A stretch of 64,000 nt of DNA from Pacificibacter marinus (GCF_018860505.1 NZ_JAHKPU010000034.1:24590-88589); one strand, 5' to 3'; positions 17,759 to 26,999 are shown, numbered from the stretch's first letter. Numbers and translations: made by a program. The notes: a model not told the origin generated them from the sequence alone.

Positions 17759-18253
17759 ATGATCCGATACACGCTCAAATGCAGCGAAGATCACAGTTTT
17801 GAAAGTTGGTTCGCTTCTGCCACGGCGTTTGAGACGTTGCAGGCCGCGGGGCAATTGTCCTGTCCGCACTGTGGTTCTGATCACGTTACAAAATCGTTGA
17901 TGACACCACGCGTCAGTACAGCCCGTAAAAGCGCGGCCTCACCTGAAAGCGATGAAACACAGGCATCCACCGTGCAAACGTCCCCGCAGCGTCACAAAGA
18001 CGCTCAAATGCCGTCAGAGCAACCCACCGCGAAAGACGCCGAGGCAACTCTAACAGCGATGCGAGATCATATCGAAAAAAACGCAGATTATGTTGGGACA
18101 GACTTTACCACGCAAGCGCGCGCGATGAACGACGGCGAAGCCCCTGAACGCTCGATCTATGGTGAGGCCAAATTTGAGGACGCCAAAGCGATGATCGAAG
18201 ACGGCCTGCCCATTGTGCCTCTGCCCTTTTTGCCCAAACGTAAGCTGAACTGA
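17759..18253 (+). CDS. DUF1178 family protein
   Basis: A 164-residue protein of the DUF1178 family, widespread in alphaproteobacteria and of unknown function. The N-terminal 50 residues form a zinc-ribbon-like module (C-x-x-D-H-x-FESWF, then CPHCGS and SLMTPRVS). The middle is a variable, polar linker. The C-terminal third (DYVGTDFTTQARAMNDGEAP, then SIYGEAKFEDAKAMIEDG) is the most conserved part in the family. Length is usual. It stands between a Nudix gene and lysC in the same direction, a neighbourhood that gives no functional hint. Confidence 0.88.
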   Translation: MIRYTLKCSEDHSFESWFASATAFETLQAAGQLSCPHCGSDHVTKSLMTPRVSTARKSAASPESDETQASTVQTSPQRHKDAQMPSEQPTAKDAEATLTAMRDHIEKNADYVGTDFTTQARAMNDGEAPERSIYGEAKFEDAKAMIEDGLPIVPLPFLPKRKLN

Positions 18254-18401
18254 ACAGGTTCCGGGCGAAATAGCCCCCGCGCCTCGGTTTGCGCATGTTA
18301 TTACAACCCAATTGCCAAAGACATGCCCGCCTCTCTTGCACTTTGCCCAAATGCACCCTAGGACAGCCTGATCATTCTAGACGGGGGAGAAGGGCCAAAA
18401 A

Positions 18402-19637
18402 ATGCCAGTTCTCGTAATGAAATTCGGCGGCACATCTGTCGCCACGCTCGACCGCATCAAACGTGCGGCCAAACGTGTTAGCCGCGAAGTTGCCAATGGC
18501 AACGACGTGATTGTTGTTGTGTCCGCCATGTCCGGCGAGACCAATAAGCTTGTTGGCTATGTCAATGAAACCTCTCCGATGTTCGATGCGCGTGAATATG
18601 ACGCCATTGTATCGTCAGGCGAGAACGTGACGGCAGGCCTGATGGCGCTGACGTTGCAAGAAATGGATATCCCTGCGCGCAGCTGGCAAGGGTGGCAAGT
18701 GCCGCTGAAAACCACATCCGCGCATGGTGCTGCACGGATCGAAGACATCCCGACGGACAACATCAACGAAAAATTTGGTGAAGGCATGAAAGTGGCTGTT
18801 GTGGCCGGTTTCCAAGGTATCTCGAACGAGGGCCGCATCACCACGCTGGGGCGCGGTGGGTCTGACACCACGGCTGTGGCTTTTGCAGCTGCTTTTGACG
18901 CGATCCGCTGTGACATCTACACTGATGTGGACGGCGTCTACACCACCGATCCGCGCATCACCGATAAAGCGCGTAAGATGGAAAAGGTGTCCTTTGAGGA
19001 AATGTTGGAACTGGCGTCACTTGGCGCGAAGGTTCTGCAAACCCGCTCTGTTGAATTGGCCATGCGCTTTAAGGTTAAGCTGCGTGTGCTATCGTCTTTT
19101 GAAGAATATGACCCCAATGCTGGCACGCTGATCTGTGCTGAGGAGGATATCGTGGAAAACAATGTAGTCTCCGGCGTTGCCGCAAGCCGTGAAGAAGCCA
19201 AAATGACCCTTGTGTCTGTGGCCGATCGCCCCGGCATTGCCGCTGCTATCTTTGGTCCCTTGGCCGAGGCTGGCGTGAATGTCGATATGATCATTCAAAA
19301 CATCTCGGAAGACGGCCGCACCGACATGACCTTTTCTTGTCCCGTCGATCAAGTGGCCCGCGCTGAGGCCGCTATGGCCGCCACAAAAGACCGCAGTGAT
19401 GTGAATTATGAAGCCTTGGTGTCTGACACCAATGTTGCCAAGATTTCACTGGTTGGCATTGGTATGCGGTCACAATCTGGCGTGGCTGCAAAAATGTTCA
19501 AAACGCTGTCAGATGAGGGCATCAACATCAAAGTCATCGCCACATCCGAGATCAAGGTCTCTGTGCTGGTGGATCGCAAGTACACTGAATTGGCGGTGCA
19601 AGCGCTGCACGATGCCTTTGAACTTGAAAAAGCTTAA
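18402..19637 (+). CDS. lysC: Aspartate kinase
   Basis: A 411-residue enzyme that phosphorylates aspartate, the first step to lysine, threonine, methionine and diaminopimelate. The kinase domain begins with VMKFGGTSVA (residues 5-14) and carries GRGGSDTTAVAFAAAF near 150. Two ACT domains follow (SVADRPGIAAAIFGPLAEAG, then VGIGMRSQSGVAAKMF), so feedback control by lysine or threonine is expected. A strong GGGGGAG site precedes the ATG. An intrinsic terminator follows, so it is monocistronic. Confidence 0.96.
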   Translation: MPVLVMKFGGTSVATLDRIKRAAKRVSREVANGNDVIVVVSAMSGETNKLVGYVNETSPMFDAREYDAIVSSGENVTAGLMALTLQEMDIPARSWQGWQVPLKTTSAHGAARIEDIPTDNINEKFGEGMKVAVVAGFQGISNEGRITTLGRGGSDTTAVAFAAAFDAIRCDIYTDVDGVYTTDPRITDKARKMEKVSFEEMLELASLGAKVLQTRSVELAMRFKVKLRVLSSFEEYDPNAGTLICAEEDIVENNVVSGVAASREEAKMTLVSVADRPGIAAAIFGPLAEAGVNVDMIIQNISEDGRTDMTFSCPVDQVARAEAAMAATKDRSDVNYEALVSDTNVAKISLVGIGMRSQSGVAAKMFKTLSDEGINIKVIATSEIKVSVLVDRKYTELAVQALHDAFELEKA

Positions 19638-19662
19638 CAGCCCTCCGACTGTCGTCATAATC

Positions 19663-19695
19663 AGCCCCCGCCCAGACCTCTGAGTGGGGGCTTTT
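19663..19695 (+). terminator. Intrinsic terminator after lysC
   Basis: AGCCCCC (19663-19669) pairs with GGGGGCT (19686-19692), followed by TTTT; the 16-base loop is rather long. It lies 26 bases after the lysC stop. Confidence 0.75.
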
Positions 19696-19714
19696 ACTTG
19701 GAAAGGTCTTCTCA

Positions 19715-19924
19715 ATGCGTGACAGCTTGCGGCAAAAAATCATCGCGGTTTGCGACGCCAAGATCGCAGCGAAAGGCGACGGCGTTGGTTTGTCCTTTTA
19801 TGCGTTTTTCAAAAACAAAAACGATGACCCCGCCCTGCTAATGGAAGCCGCCACATGGTGGATAGAAACCCATAAGTTGGATCATTTCGAGAAAGCGGCA
19901 AAAATTCGCGACATGTTACGTTGA
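19715..19924 (+). CDS. Small conserved protein (DUF6500-like)
   Basis: A 69-residue soluble protein with an amphipathic, likely helical sequence (LRQKIIAVCDAKIAAKG, then GVGLSFYAFFKNKNDDPALL and WWIETHKLDHFEKAAKIRDM). I recall this as a small Rhodobacteraceae family (DUF6500), but the assignment is from memory. GGAAAGG lies 9 bases before the ATG, and the reading frame fills the space after the lysC terminator. No function is known. Confidence 0.7.
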   Translation: MRDSLRQKIIAVCDAKIAAKGDGVGLSFYAFFKNKNDDPALLMEAATWWIETHKLDHFEKAAKIRDMLR

Positions 19925-20290
19925 TGTAAAACCACGGAGCGACACAAAGGTACAAATTCACCGCGTTCTGTGACCGATTGTGTTGCGAAAGTCGCGTAAC
20001 CACGGACCTAAGCCTGCCCAAACAAACTTTAATTTAGCATATCAAATAGACGAGTCAGTGCCAAAAAAATTCAAAACAAATGTTATTCGTTGGAAACACA
20101 CACCCAGAAACAACAATGCACGCGCAGAAAAACCATGCAGGCGCAGCGTAAGTTTTGGAAAATATGCGCTTATTTTTTAATATCTCCAAAAACGCGACCT
20201 CTTGTCCTTGATTTTCTATGGGCAAGGGGGCCATCTATGCTCTAGTAAAAGAGAGCCTAGAACAGGCCAACTGGGAACGAGCATTATATA
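19925..20290. other. Gene-free gap upstream of ptsP
   Basis: About 366 bases, AT-rich in the middle. Only a poor 66-codon frame without family features crosses it. It should hold the ptsP promoter; I see no terminator hairpin behind the small gene and no recognisable operator. Confidence 0.5.
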
Positions 20291-22543
20291 ATGTCGCAAA
20301 GTCTTGAAAGTGAAAGCCGAAAGCTGCTTGGTCGTCTAAGGGACACCTTGGCCGAAGATGGCGCGGGTCAAGAGCGCCTTAATCGTATCACCCACTTGAT
20401 CGCGGATTCGATGCACACCGAGGTGTGTTCGATCTACCTGTTTCGCGACAGTGAAACCTTAGAGCTTTGTGCCACCGAAGGCTTAAAAGCCGAAGCGGTT
20501 CACCAGACGCGTATGCGCATCGGCGAAGGTTTGGTCGGCAGAGTTGCCAAATCCAAACGCATCGTCAACACTGCGGATGCCCCCTCGTCCAAAGGCTTTC
20601 GCTACATGCCTGAGACCGGCGAAGAGATTTATTCGTCTTTCTTAGGCCTGCCCATTCAACGCCTTGGCGACACTCTTGGCGTTCTGGTTGTCCAATCCAA
20701 AGAAGCGCGCCAGTTTTCAGATGACGAACTCTACGCCCTCGAAGTTGTGGCGATGGTTTTGGCAGAAATGACCGAACTTGGTGCCTTTATCGGCGAAGAA
20801 TCCGCGCTTGGTGCACTGCACCAAAATCCAGTGATGTTTCGCGGAGCAACCGGCCAAGAAGGTGTCGCAGAAGGCCACGTCTATTTGCATGAGCCGCGCG
20901 TGGTTGTCACAAATCCTGTGGCTGACGATCCAGACGTCGAACTGGAGCGATTGCGCGATGCGGTCAGCACCCTGCGCATTTCGGTTGATGAAATGCTATC
21001 TGGCGTAGACACAAAAGAAAAAGATCAGCGCGAGGTGCTAGAAGCCTATCGCATGTTCGCCAATTCCAGCAGCTGGTTGCGCCGCATGGAAACGGACATC
21101 AGCCGTGGTCTTTCTGCGGAAGCCGCCGTTGAAAAAGAACAATCCTTGGCGCGCACCCGTTTGTCCAATGTGCCTGACGCCTATTTGCGCGAGCGTTTGC
21201 ATGATCTTGATGATCTGTCCAACCGCATGTTGCGCATTTTGACGGGGCAAGGATCGGACACTGGTGCAGAAATGCCCGACGACCCTATTTTGATCGCCCG
21301 CAACATCGGCCCTGGCGAATTGCTGGAATACGGAAAATCCTTGCGCGGCATTGTTTTAGAACAAGGCTCGGTCGGGTCTCACGCAGCGATCGTTGCGCGA
21401 GCTTTGGCCATTCCTTTGGTCATTCATGCCGCAAAAATCACTACAAAGGCGCTCAATGGGGATGCCGTTTTGGTCGATGGCGATCAGGGCGTGGTGCATT
21501 TGCGCCCCGAAGACAGCGTTGCCGCAGCCTTTCGCGACAAAATTGCCATGCAAACCGAAGCCAGCAAGGCCTACATCGATCTCGTCGATAAAAAAGCGAC
21601 AACGCCATGCGGTAAAACCATTGCTCTACACATGAATGCAGGTCTGATGGCGGATCTCCCGTCGCTCGCCTCATCCGGCGCTGAAGGCGTTGGGTTGTTT
21701 CGCACAGAGCTGCAATTTTTGATCCGCAACTCCGTGCCCAAACGCGGCGAGCTTGCCACACTCTACAGTCACGTGATGGACGCCGCGCGCGGCAAACGAG
21801 TGGCCTTTCGCACGCTCGATATCGGGTCAGACAAAGTCCTGCCCTATATGAAACCCCAAGACGAACCGAATCCCGCAATGGGGTGGCGCGCGATCCGTGT
21901 TGGGCTTGATAAACGTGGCGTGATGCGGATGCAGTTGCAGGCCCTTATCCGCGCCTGCGCGGGACGCCCGCTGACGATCATGTTCCCCTTTGTGGCCCAG
22001 TTCGAAGAATTTCGTGCTGCGCGTGCAATGCTCGATGCCGAGCTTGCTAATGAGGAACGCTTGGGGCACGTGCTGCCCACATCCGTCGAAGTGGGCGCAA
22101 TGCTGGAAACGCCTTCCTTGGCCTTTGCGCCTAATCAATTCTTTATCGAGACTGATTTTATATCAATCGGCGGTAACGACCTAAAACAGTTCTTCTTTGC
22201 GGCGGACCGCGAAAACGAACGGGTTCGGCGGCGCTATGACACGTTGAATGTGTCGTTTTTAAGTTTCATTCGTCAAATCGTGGATCGCTGCGAGACCCAT
22301 GGAACGCCTGTGTCATTCTGTGGCGAAGATGCAGGACGACCACTCGAGGCGATCTGTTTTGCGGCAATGGGATTGAAATCCCTTTCTATGCGCCCAGCCT
22401 CAATCGGCCCGATCAAACACGCCTTGCGTCAAGTGAACTTGGATGCCGTGGCGCAATTGATTGATGCCGCGGCCACGCGCGGCGAACAGACCGTAAGGAC
22501 GGATGTGGCAGCCTATTTGGCCGACCAAGGCATCACAGCTTAA
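20291..22543 (+). CDS. ptsP: PTS enzyme I of the nitrogen system (EI-Ntr)
   Basis: A 750-residue phosphotransferase that passes phosphate from PEP to NPr in the regulatory PTS-Ntr chain, which in relatives controls potassium, carbon and nitrogen responses. It has an N-terminal GAF domain (about 18-165, CSIYLFRDSETLELCATEG), an EI N-domain with the phosphorylated His in VGSHAAIVARA (near residue 364), and the PEP-binding TIM barrel (GVGLFRTELQFL, FRTLDIGSDK, then SIGGNDLKQFF). The N-domain makes it EI-Ntr rather than a sugar EI. No PTS sugar permease is in the window. Confidence 0.95.
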   Translation: MSQSLESESRKLLGRLRDTLAEDGAGQERLNRITHLIADSMHTEVCSIYLFRDSETLELCATEGLKAEAVHQTRMRIGEGLVGRVAKSKRIVNTADAPSSKGFRYMPETGEEIYSSFLGLPIQRLGDTLGVLVVQSKEARQFSDDELYALEVVAMVLAEMTELGAFIGEESALGALHQNPVMFRGATGQEGVAEGHVYLHEPRVVVTNPVADDPDVELERLRDAVSTLRISVDEMLSGVDTKEKDQREVLEAYRMFANSSSWLRRMETDISRGLSAEAAVEKEQSLARTRLSNVPDAYLRERLHDLDDLSNRMLRILTGQGSDTGAEMPDDPILIARNIGPGELLEYGKSLRGIVLEQGSVGSHAAIVARALAIPLVIHAAKITTKALNGDAVLVDGDQGVVHLRPEDSVAAAFRDKIAMQTEASKAYIDLVDKKATTPCGKTIALHMNAGLMADLPSLASSGAEGVGLFRTELQFLIRNSVPKRGELATLYSHVMDAARGKRVAFRTLDIGSDKVLPYMKPQDEPNPAMGWRAIRVGLDKRGVMRMQLQALIRACAGRPLTIMFPFVAQFEEFRAARAMLDAELANEERLGHVLPTSVEVGAMLETPSLAFAPNQFFIETDFISIGGNDLKQFFFAADRENERVRRRYDTLNVSFLSFIRQIVDRCETHGTPVSFCGEDAGRPLEAICFAAMGLKSLSMRPASIGPIKHALRQVNLDAVAQLIDAAATRGEQTVRTDVAAYLADQGITA

Positions 22544-22548
22544 CCCTG

Positions 22549-23367
22549 TTATTGAGATGCGACTTCTGCGCGCAACATGTCTTTGAGAGCCTCGAAACTT
22601 TCGCCGGAATCCTCACTGAGGCGCAGCATTCCGAATGTCACATGCGCCATGTCTTGGTAATAGGTGGTATAGGCATAGTTGGTCGCGGCACCAGCAACGG
22701 CACCGAGTATAGGCACGGTTTGCGCCGCAAGTTTTTGCCCTAAGACAACAGACAAACGCGGCGCGACACGGGCAATGATGCCGTGCAGTGTCGCTCCCGT
22801 CAGCGTGGTGCGGGTGGTAAGAAACCCAAGATCCGCACCGTCATCATCTTCAAGCGGCCCAGCGGCGGCAAAGACCGTGATGCAAGCCTTGCGCACGTCC
22901 TCACGTTCGGGGTCAAACCCATGTTCTTTTGCGACGGCTTGGATCGCGTGCAGCAAAATTGTTGTGGTCACCGGCAGCTCGGCCAAAGCAGTGGGTAACC
23001 CACCTGCCCCGCCCACAGCCCCAAGGCCAGACGACACCGCTTTCGACAACCAACCGCCGCCCTCAAAACCGTTTTTACGGGACCGCGACGCACCATCAAA
23101 GGCCAATTCTAGTGCCGACATGGTGACGGTTTCCAACTGACTGCGCACAGGCGTGGGCAGTTTACTGAACAAACCGTCTGCCGTGCCCCCCACCATATTG
23201 AGCACCTGCATCCCCGGATTATTGGCGCGGCGCAATCGTGTGGCCAATGCGCGGATGGCTTCGGGTGTGGGGGCCTGCAAAACAGCGGCCTCTCCGTCAT
23301 ATAGGCTGGGTATTTTCTGTTTCATGGAAACAATGTGGGGACTGGTTTCAACTTTGCCAAGTGCCAA
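22549..23367 (-). CDS. EcsC family protein
   Basis: A 272-residue protein of the EcsC family, named after a Bacillus ABC-transporter neighbour but of unknown activity. Glycine-rich, hydrophobic segments in the middle (GLGAVGGAGGLPTALAELPV, then LGAVAGAATNYAYTTYYQDMA) are typical. I take the TTG at 23367 as start because GAGG lies 7 bases before it; an in-frame ATG at 23325 lacks a ribosome site. It is 8 bases behind the GNAT gene, so the two form a unit, and it is convergent with ptsP with only 5 bases between the stops. Confidence 0.85.
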   Translation of the reverse strand: MALGKVETSPHIVSMKQKIPSLYDGEAAVLQAPTPEAIRALATRLRRANNPGMQVLNMVGGTADGLFSKLPTPVRSQLETVTMSALELAFDGASRSRKNGFEGGGWLSKAVSSGLGAVGGAGGLPTALAELPVTTTILLHAIQAVAKEHGFDPEREDVRKACITVFAAAGPLEDDDGADLGFLTTRTTLTGATLHGIIARVAPRLSVVLGQKLAAQTVPILGAVAGAATNYAYTTYYQDMAHVTFGMLRLSEDSGESFEALKDMLRAEVASQ

Positions 23368-23375
23368 TTAGCGCC

Positions 23376-23867
23376 TCACATCACCCGTTCGACCAAACCA
23401 GAGACACCGTCCCAAGCGCCTTCCGTCAAAGCCACACCCAAAACCCGCTCAGGGTTTGTCGGTGGCGGCATACGCACGTCTTTGAGCAGCGTGAATCCAA
23501 AACGACGATAATAGGGTTCATCGCCCACCAACATCACCCGTTCCCACCCCAAAACGCGCGCGCGCTCCATGCTGTCTTGCATCAACAACCCGCCCAAGCC
23601 CTCACCTTGACGTGTTGGATGCACGGCGATGGGACCAAGCAGCAAAGCCACGGTTTTTTGCGGACCAATGTGAATGGGCCAATAGCGAATAGCCGCCGAT
23701 ACAATCCCAAGTTCATCGCGTGCGACAAGACATAGATCGGTAACTTTGAGGACACCATCGCGCAGCCGATACGAGGACAAAGCTTCGCGCCCAGGGGCAA
23801 AACATGTGTCATAAAGGCTTTCGACCTCCCACATGTCATCTGCATTTTCGACTTCGAGTTTGTACAC
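23376..23867 (-). CDS. GNAT family N-acetyltransferase
   Basis: A 163-residue acetyl-CoA-dependent acetyltransferase of the YhbS-like branch. The acetyl-CoA loop is HPTRQGEGLGGLLMQDSMER near residue 87, preceded by LLLGPIAV on strand beta 4, and followed by VMLVGDEPYYRRFGF, a feature of this branch. It begins with GTG. The substrate is unknown. It is upstream of and close to the EcsC-like gene. Confidence 0.85.
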   Translation of the reverse strand: MYKLEVENADDMWEVESLYDTCFAPGREALSSYRLRDGVLKVTDLCLVARDELGIVSAAIRYWPIHIGPQKTVALLLGPIAVHPTRQGEGLGGLLMQDSMERARVLGWERVMLVGDEPYYRRFGFTLLKDVRMPPPTNPERVLGVALTEGAWDGVSGLVERVM

Positions 23868-24015
23868 CCCAGCCCCCTGTTCACATCTTTCACATCAAGC
23901 GACCCAATCTGTCGCGCGATATTTCGCTCGAAATTCTGCTATCATGGCACTAGGTAAGGGGCAACGCATCACGCGCTGCATTTCACGCGCCTTTTTTGGA
24001 CAGAGAGACCCAACA

Positions 24016-24600
24016 ATGTTTTATCGCCCCGAAGACGGCCACGACCTGCCGCACAATCCGTTCAATGCCATCGTGTCACCGCGTCCAATTGGCTGGATTT
24101 CTTCGCGCTCGAAAGACGGCATCGATAATCTTGCCCCCTATTCATTTTTCAATGCTGTCGCCTATGTACCGCCGCAAGTGATGTTTTCAAGCGCAGGACG
24201 CAAAGACAGCCTGAATAACATTGAGGCCACGGGTGTATTTGCAGTCAATTTGGTCGGCGCACCTATGGCACAAGCTATGAACCTGTCATCGCAAGTTCTC
24301 AACGCAGACGTGGATGAATTCGTACATGCCGGCCTCACTAAAACCGAATGCGATACGATTTCTTGCGCACGCGTTGTAAATGCACCGGCCACTTTGGAAT
24401 GCAAAGTCACACAGATTATTCGGCTTGAGGGTGCAGATAATCACGCCATTTTTGGCGAAGTCACTGGTGTGCACATGCGAGATGATTGCATTGTTGACGG
24501 GCGTTTTGACGTGATCTCTGCACAGCTTTTGTCACGCCTAGGCTACCGAGATTACGCGCAGGTGACAGATTTATTCGAGCTGGTGCGTCCCGACAGTTAA
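24016..24600 (+). CDS. Flavin reductase family protein
   Basis: A 194-residue FMN-binding split-barrel protein of the flavin reductase-like family; such proteins reduce flavin with NAD(P)H or supply it to a monooxygenase. Features: VSPRPIGWISSRS near the N-terminus, NLAPYSFFNAVAYVPPQVMF (flavin contact), and the TGVFAVNLVG segment. I start at the ATG 24016; the frame stays open upstream to 23833, but that part overlaps the divergent GNAT gene and does not look like protein. It is convergent with the GntR gene. Its partner oxygenase is not nearby. Confidence 0.87.
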   Translation: MFYRPEDGHDLPHNPFNAIVSPRPIGWISSRSKDGIDNLAPYSFFNAVAYVPPQVMFSSAGRKDSLNNIEATGVFAVNLVGAPMAQAMNLSSQVLNADVDEFVHAGLTKTECDTISCARVVNAPATLECKVTQIIRLEGADNHAIFGEVTGVHMRDDCIVDGRFDVISAQLLSRLGYRDYAQVTDLFELVRPDS

Positions 24601-24610
24601 CTAAAAACGG

Positions 24611-25303
24611 TTAACGTTCAAAGGGTTCGAAATAATTGGCATTCGTGGACGAAATCTGTTCGATCGTTTCATCCAATCGAGACAAATGCAGCATCCCTGC
24701 CTCAATCGCCTTGAGAGGGTCGTTTGCTTTGACGCCATCTGCAATCGCATGGTGGTCTGCAACGAGTTCTGGCATGCGATCCTCTTTGGACAGGCCAAGC
24801 ATACACAAACGATCCACTTTGGATTTTTCTGCCATGATCACATCAAAGGCGAATTCAGCCCGCGCGATCCCGCATAGCATTTCGTGAAAGGCATAATCCA
24901 ACTTACCGAAACCATCGACATCGCGGTCGGCAATGGCGCGTTCTTGGTCTTTCAATGCAGCATCCAATTTGGCCGCACTGGCCGCATCACACTGAAGTGC
25001 GGCGCGGCGCAGCACTTCGGTTTCTACAGCGGCACGCACAAAACGGGATTTCACGATCTCGCGCATGGAAAAGCGCTTTACCTCGGTGGCACGCTGCGGA
25101 CGGATAAGCAACAGATCAAGGTTAGACAGACGACTGAAGGCATCCCGAACAGGCTGGCGTGACACGCCAAAACGCGCCGCAATATCGGCTTCGGAAATTT
25201 TATCTCCAGGGCGCAACCTCAGCGTTAAAATCTCTTCTTGTATATAATCGAAGATATTATCAACACTTGTCCGCCTTACACCGTCCTGTATCACTCGCGG
25301 CAC
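24611..25303 (-). CDS. GntR-family (FCD/FadR-type) regulator, likely of the uronate locus
   Basis: A 230-residue regulator. An N-terminal winged helix (about 12-80: LRLRPGDKISEADIAARFGV, then SRQPVRDAFSRL) is followed by an all-helical FCD ligand domain with the metal-binding histidines expected in DYAFHEMLC and DHHAIADGV and near MLHLSRLDE. FCD proteins usually bind sugar acids or other carboxylates. It stands at the edge of the DEH reductase/KdgF/TRAP locus, and a TACTAGTA motif lies about 170 bases upstream of its start, with two further copies in the locus. I infer that it represses both itself and the locus and is released by a uronate-derived ketoacid. Confidence 0.88.
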   Translation of the reverse strand: MPRVIQDGVRRTSVDNIFDYIQEEILTLRLRPGDKISEADIAARFGVSRQPVRDAFSRLSNLDLLLIRPQRATEVKRFSMREIVKSRFVRAAVETEVLRRAALQCDAASAAKLDAALKDQERAIADRDVDGFGKLDYAFHEMLCGIARAEFAFDVIMAEKSKVDRLCMLGLSKEDRMPELVADHHAIADGVKANDPLKAIEAGMLHLSRLDETIEQISSTNANYFEPFER

Positions 25304-25469
25304 AACGCCACCTCCCTATTCGTTCTTATCGTCTGCCTTCGAAACTCGGTTGTATTCGCCTTCGCACCAAACTCCAAGAGGCTCGATTCCTGAGCTTTAC
25401 GATTTACCGAAGGTGGGTTTGCAGATTTGCGCAACCAATCTTTGATAAATTTCACTGGAACATTGCATT

Positions 25470-25487
25470 GATTACTAGTATCCCAGA
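25470..25487 (-). promoter_or_regulatory. Operator-like motif, copy 1
   Basis: Read on the minus strand: TCTGGGATACTAGTA. The TACTAGTA core is at 25473-25480. It is one of three copies in the uronate locus (the others at 27951 and 28158) and lies about 170 bases before the GntR gene, so autoregulation is likely. Confidence 0.65.
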
Positions 25488-25564
25488 ACAGAGGGTGACG
25501 CAAGAGTCGCCCATTGCACGCGCAAAGCGCACAATTAGAATGCATGTGAGGCACATATGTTAGG

Positions 25565-25690
25565 TTTTAGACGTCCCAAGTACATAAAGGCCGCGAGCAC
25601 GTTTCTTGCCGTTCACCGCTTGGACGCCCAAAACACACCCAATACTGCACCCTTGTCTGCAAAGATCGGGGCTGAGATGTAGCTCAACAT
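25565..25690 (-). pseudogene. Possible small gene remnant (frameshifted)
   Basis: On the minus strand one frame reads YISAPIFADKGAVLGVF before a stop, and the next frame continues as GVQAVNGKKRARGLYVLG to a TAA. Joined by a one- or two-base shift they resemble the end of a GAF- or PAS-like sensor domain. The stretch is short and the resemblance is by eye only; it may be chance. If real, it marks a decayed sensor gene once in this locus. Confidence 0.2.
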
Positions 25691-25847
25691 CAAATGGCTC
25701 GACCAAACATGCGACCAAGGGAGGACACCCCTACCGAATGCGCATTTTTGAAGGGCAGCCTTACAGCACAAGAGTTGCTTTTGCACCTCATGATTCGACG
25801 GCTCTCAACTGCCGCATCTTATTTACAACGAAAAGGAAGCTAAACGA

Positions 25848-26591
25848 ATGAAACTTCAGGGTAAAACAGCAATCGTCACCGGTGGCGGACGCGACATCGG
25901 CATGGCAGCGGCACTTAAATTGGCATCCGAGGGTGCAAATGTTGCGATCAACTATTTCGCAAGCAGCGAAAGCGCTGAAAAAACTGTTGCGACAATCATC
26001 GCAAACGGTGGCAAAGCTTTCGCATTGAAAGGCGACTTGACCAAAGTTGCAGATGTTGAGGCGCTTGTTGCCAAAACTGTTGCAGATTTCGGTTCAGTTG
26101 ACGTTTTAGTCAACAACGCTGGCGGCTTGATCGCACGCAAAACCATCGCCGAAATGCCTCTTGAGCACTGGCAGGCAGTAATGGACCTGAACTTGACCAG
26201 CACGTTCTTGATGACCAAAGCGTGCCTTGCGCACATGGACACAGGCACAATCGTTAACCTTGCAAGCCAAGCTGCACGTGACGGTGGCGGCGGCGGTGCT
26301 GTTGCATATGCAACATCAAAAGGCGCTGTCATGACAATGACACGTGGTTTGGCCAAAGAATTGGGTCCAAAAATCCGCGTCAATGCTTTGTGCCCAGGCA
26401 TGATCGACACGGATTTCCACAACATCCACACACCTGACGCGGGTCGTCGCGGCTATGAAGCGGCTGCACCTGTGAAACGCCAAGGTACAATCGAAGATGT
26501 TGCCAACTTGGTTCTGTTCCTCGCATGTGACGACAGCTCGTTCATCACAGGGACAAACGTCGACATCAACGGCGGCATGCTGTTCAGCTAA
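25848..26591 (+). CDS. SDR oxidoreductase, probable 4-deoxy-L-erythro-5-hexoseulose uronate (DEH) reductase
   Basis: A 247-residue NAD(P)-dependent short-chain dehydrogenase. The cofactor loop TGGGRDIG is at 11-18, the NNAGG motif at 89-93, and the catalytic tetrad is N115, S140, Y154 and K158 (YATSK). The stretches SQAARDGGGGG and TDFHNIHTPDAGR and the C-terminus FITGTNVDINGGM resemble DEH reductases of alginate-degrading bacteria (recalled, not searched). The neighbouring KdgF-like cupin, which makes DEH from unsaturated monouronate, supports that reaction: DEH to 2-keto-3-deoxygluconate. A GGAAG site precedes the ATG. A generic FabG-like reductase is the alternative. Confidence 0.8.
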   Translation: MKLQGKTAIVTGGGRDIGMAAALKLASEGANVAINYFASSESAEKTVATIIANGGKAFALKGDLTKVADVEALVAKTVADFGSVDVLVNNAGGLIARKTIAEMPLEHWQAVMDLNLTSTFLMTKACLAHMDTGTIVNLASQAARDGGGGGAVAYATSKGAVMTMTRGLAKELGPKIRVNALCPGMIDTDFHNIHTPDAGRRGYEAAAPVKRQGTIEDVANLVLFLACDDSSFITGTNVDINGGMLFS

Positions 26592-26615
26592 ATCAGAGAT
26601 GAGGGATTGAGTGAT

Positions 26616-26927
26616 ATGTCACAGTATCCGGTTGTTACGACAGGCGAATGCGTCACACGACAAGTGTTATCCGATCACCCTCACCTAATGGTGGTCGCCT
26701 TCCGCTTTGCGGCGGAGGGCGCCACTGGCGCGCTTCACAACCACCCACATGTGCAGTCCACCTATGTTGAAAGTGGGCGCTTCACGTTTACATTGGGTGA
26801 TGAACAACACGAAGTTGGCCCTGGCGACAGTTTCGTCGTCCCCTCTGGTCAGCTTCATGGCTGCGTTTGCTTGGAGCCCGGCACATTGATCGACAGCTTC
26901 ACGCCACGCCGTGACGACTTTTTGTAA
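26616..26927 (+). CDS. kdgF: KdgF-like cupin (unsaturated monouronate to DEH)
   Basis: A 103-residue single-domain cupin. Metal ligands appear as H41-N-H43-P-H45-V-Q47 and H81, the pattern of KdgF, which opens 4,5-unsaturated monouronates from pectin or alginate lyases into DEH. The C-terminus SFTPRRDDFL also fits KdgF. The ATG at 26616 follows GAGGG by 10 bases; a TTG at 26607 is in frame but too close to that site. It lies 24 bases behind the SDR gene, and the two would act in sequence. A strong terminator follows. Confidence 0.78.
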   Translation: MSQYPVVTTGECVTRQVLSDHPHLMVVAFRFAAEGATGALHNHPHVQSTYVESGRFTFTLGDEQHEVGPGDSFVVPSGQLHGCVCLEPGTLIDSFTPRRDDFL

Positions 26928-26963
26928 AGTCGACGCTTCGCACCAAACGACATAAGATCACAC

Positions 26964-26999
26964 AAAAGGCGCACCCAAATCACTCGGGTGCGCCTTATT
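26964..26999. terminator. Bidirectional terminator between kdgF and the RraA-like gene
   Basis: An 11-pair perfect stem, AAGGCGCACCC (26966-26976) with GGGTGCGCCTT (26986-26996), 9-base loop, A-run on the left and a short T-rich tail on the right. It serves two convergent genes. Confidence 0.83.

Larger units (their letters stand above)
25304..25847. other. Long regulatory gap between the GntR gene and the SDR gene
   Basis: A 544-base divergent gap. It holds a TACTAGTA operator-like site (25470-25487), and between about 25565 and 25690 a minus-strand stretch with weak protein-like character in two frames (see the pseudogene entry). Nothing else is supported. Confidence 0.55.

Noticed and set aside
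19989..20180. A 66-codon frame upstream of ptsP
   Set aside because: No ribosome site, biased composition, and no resemblance to a known protein.
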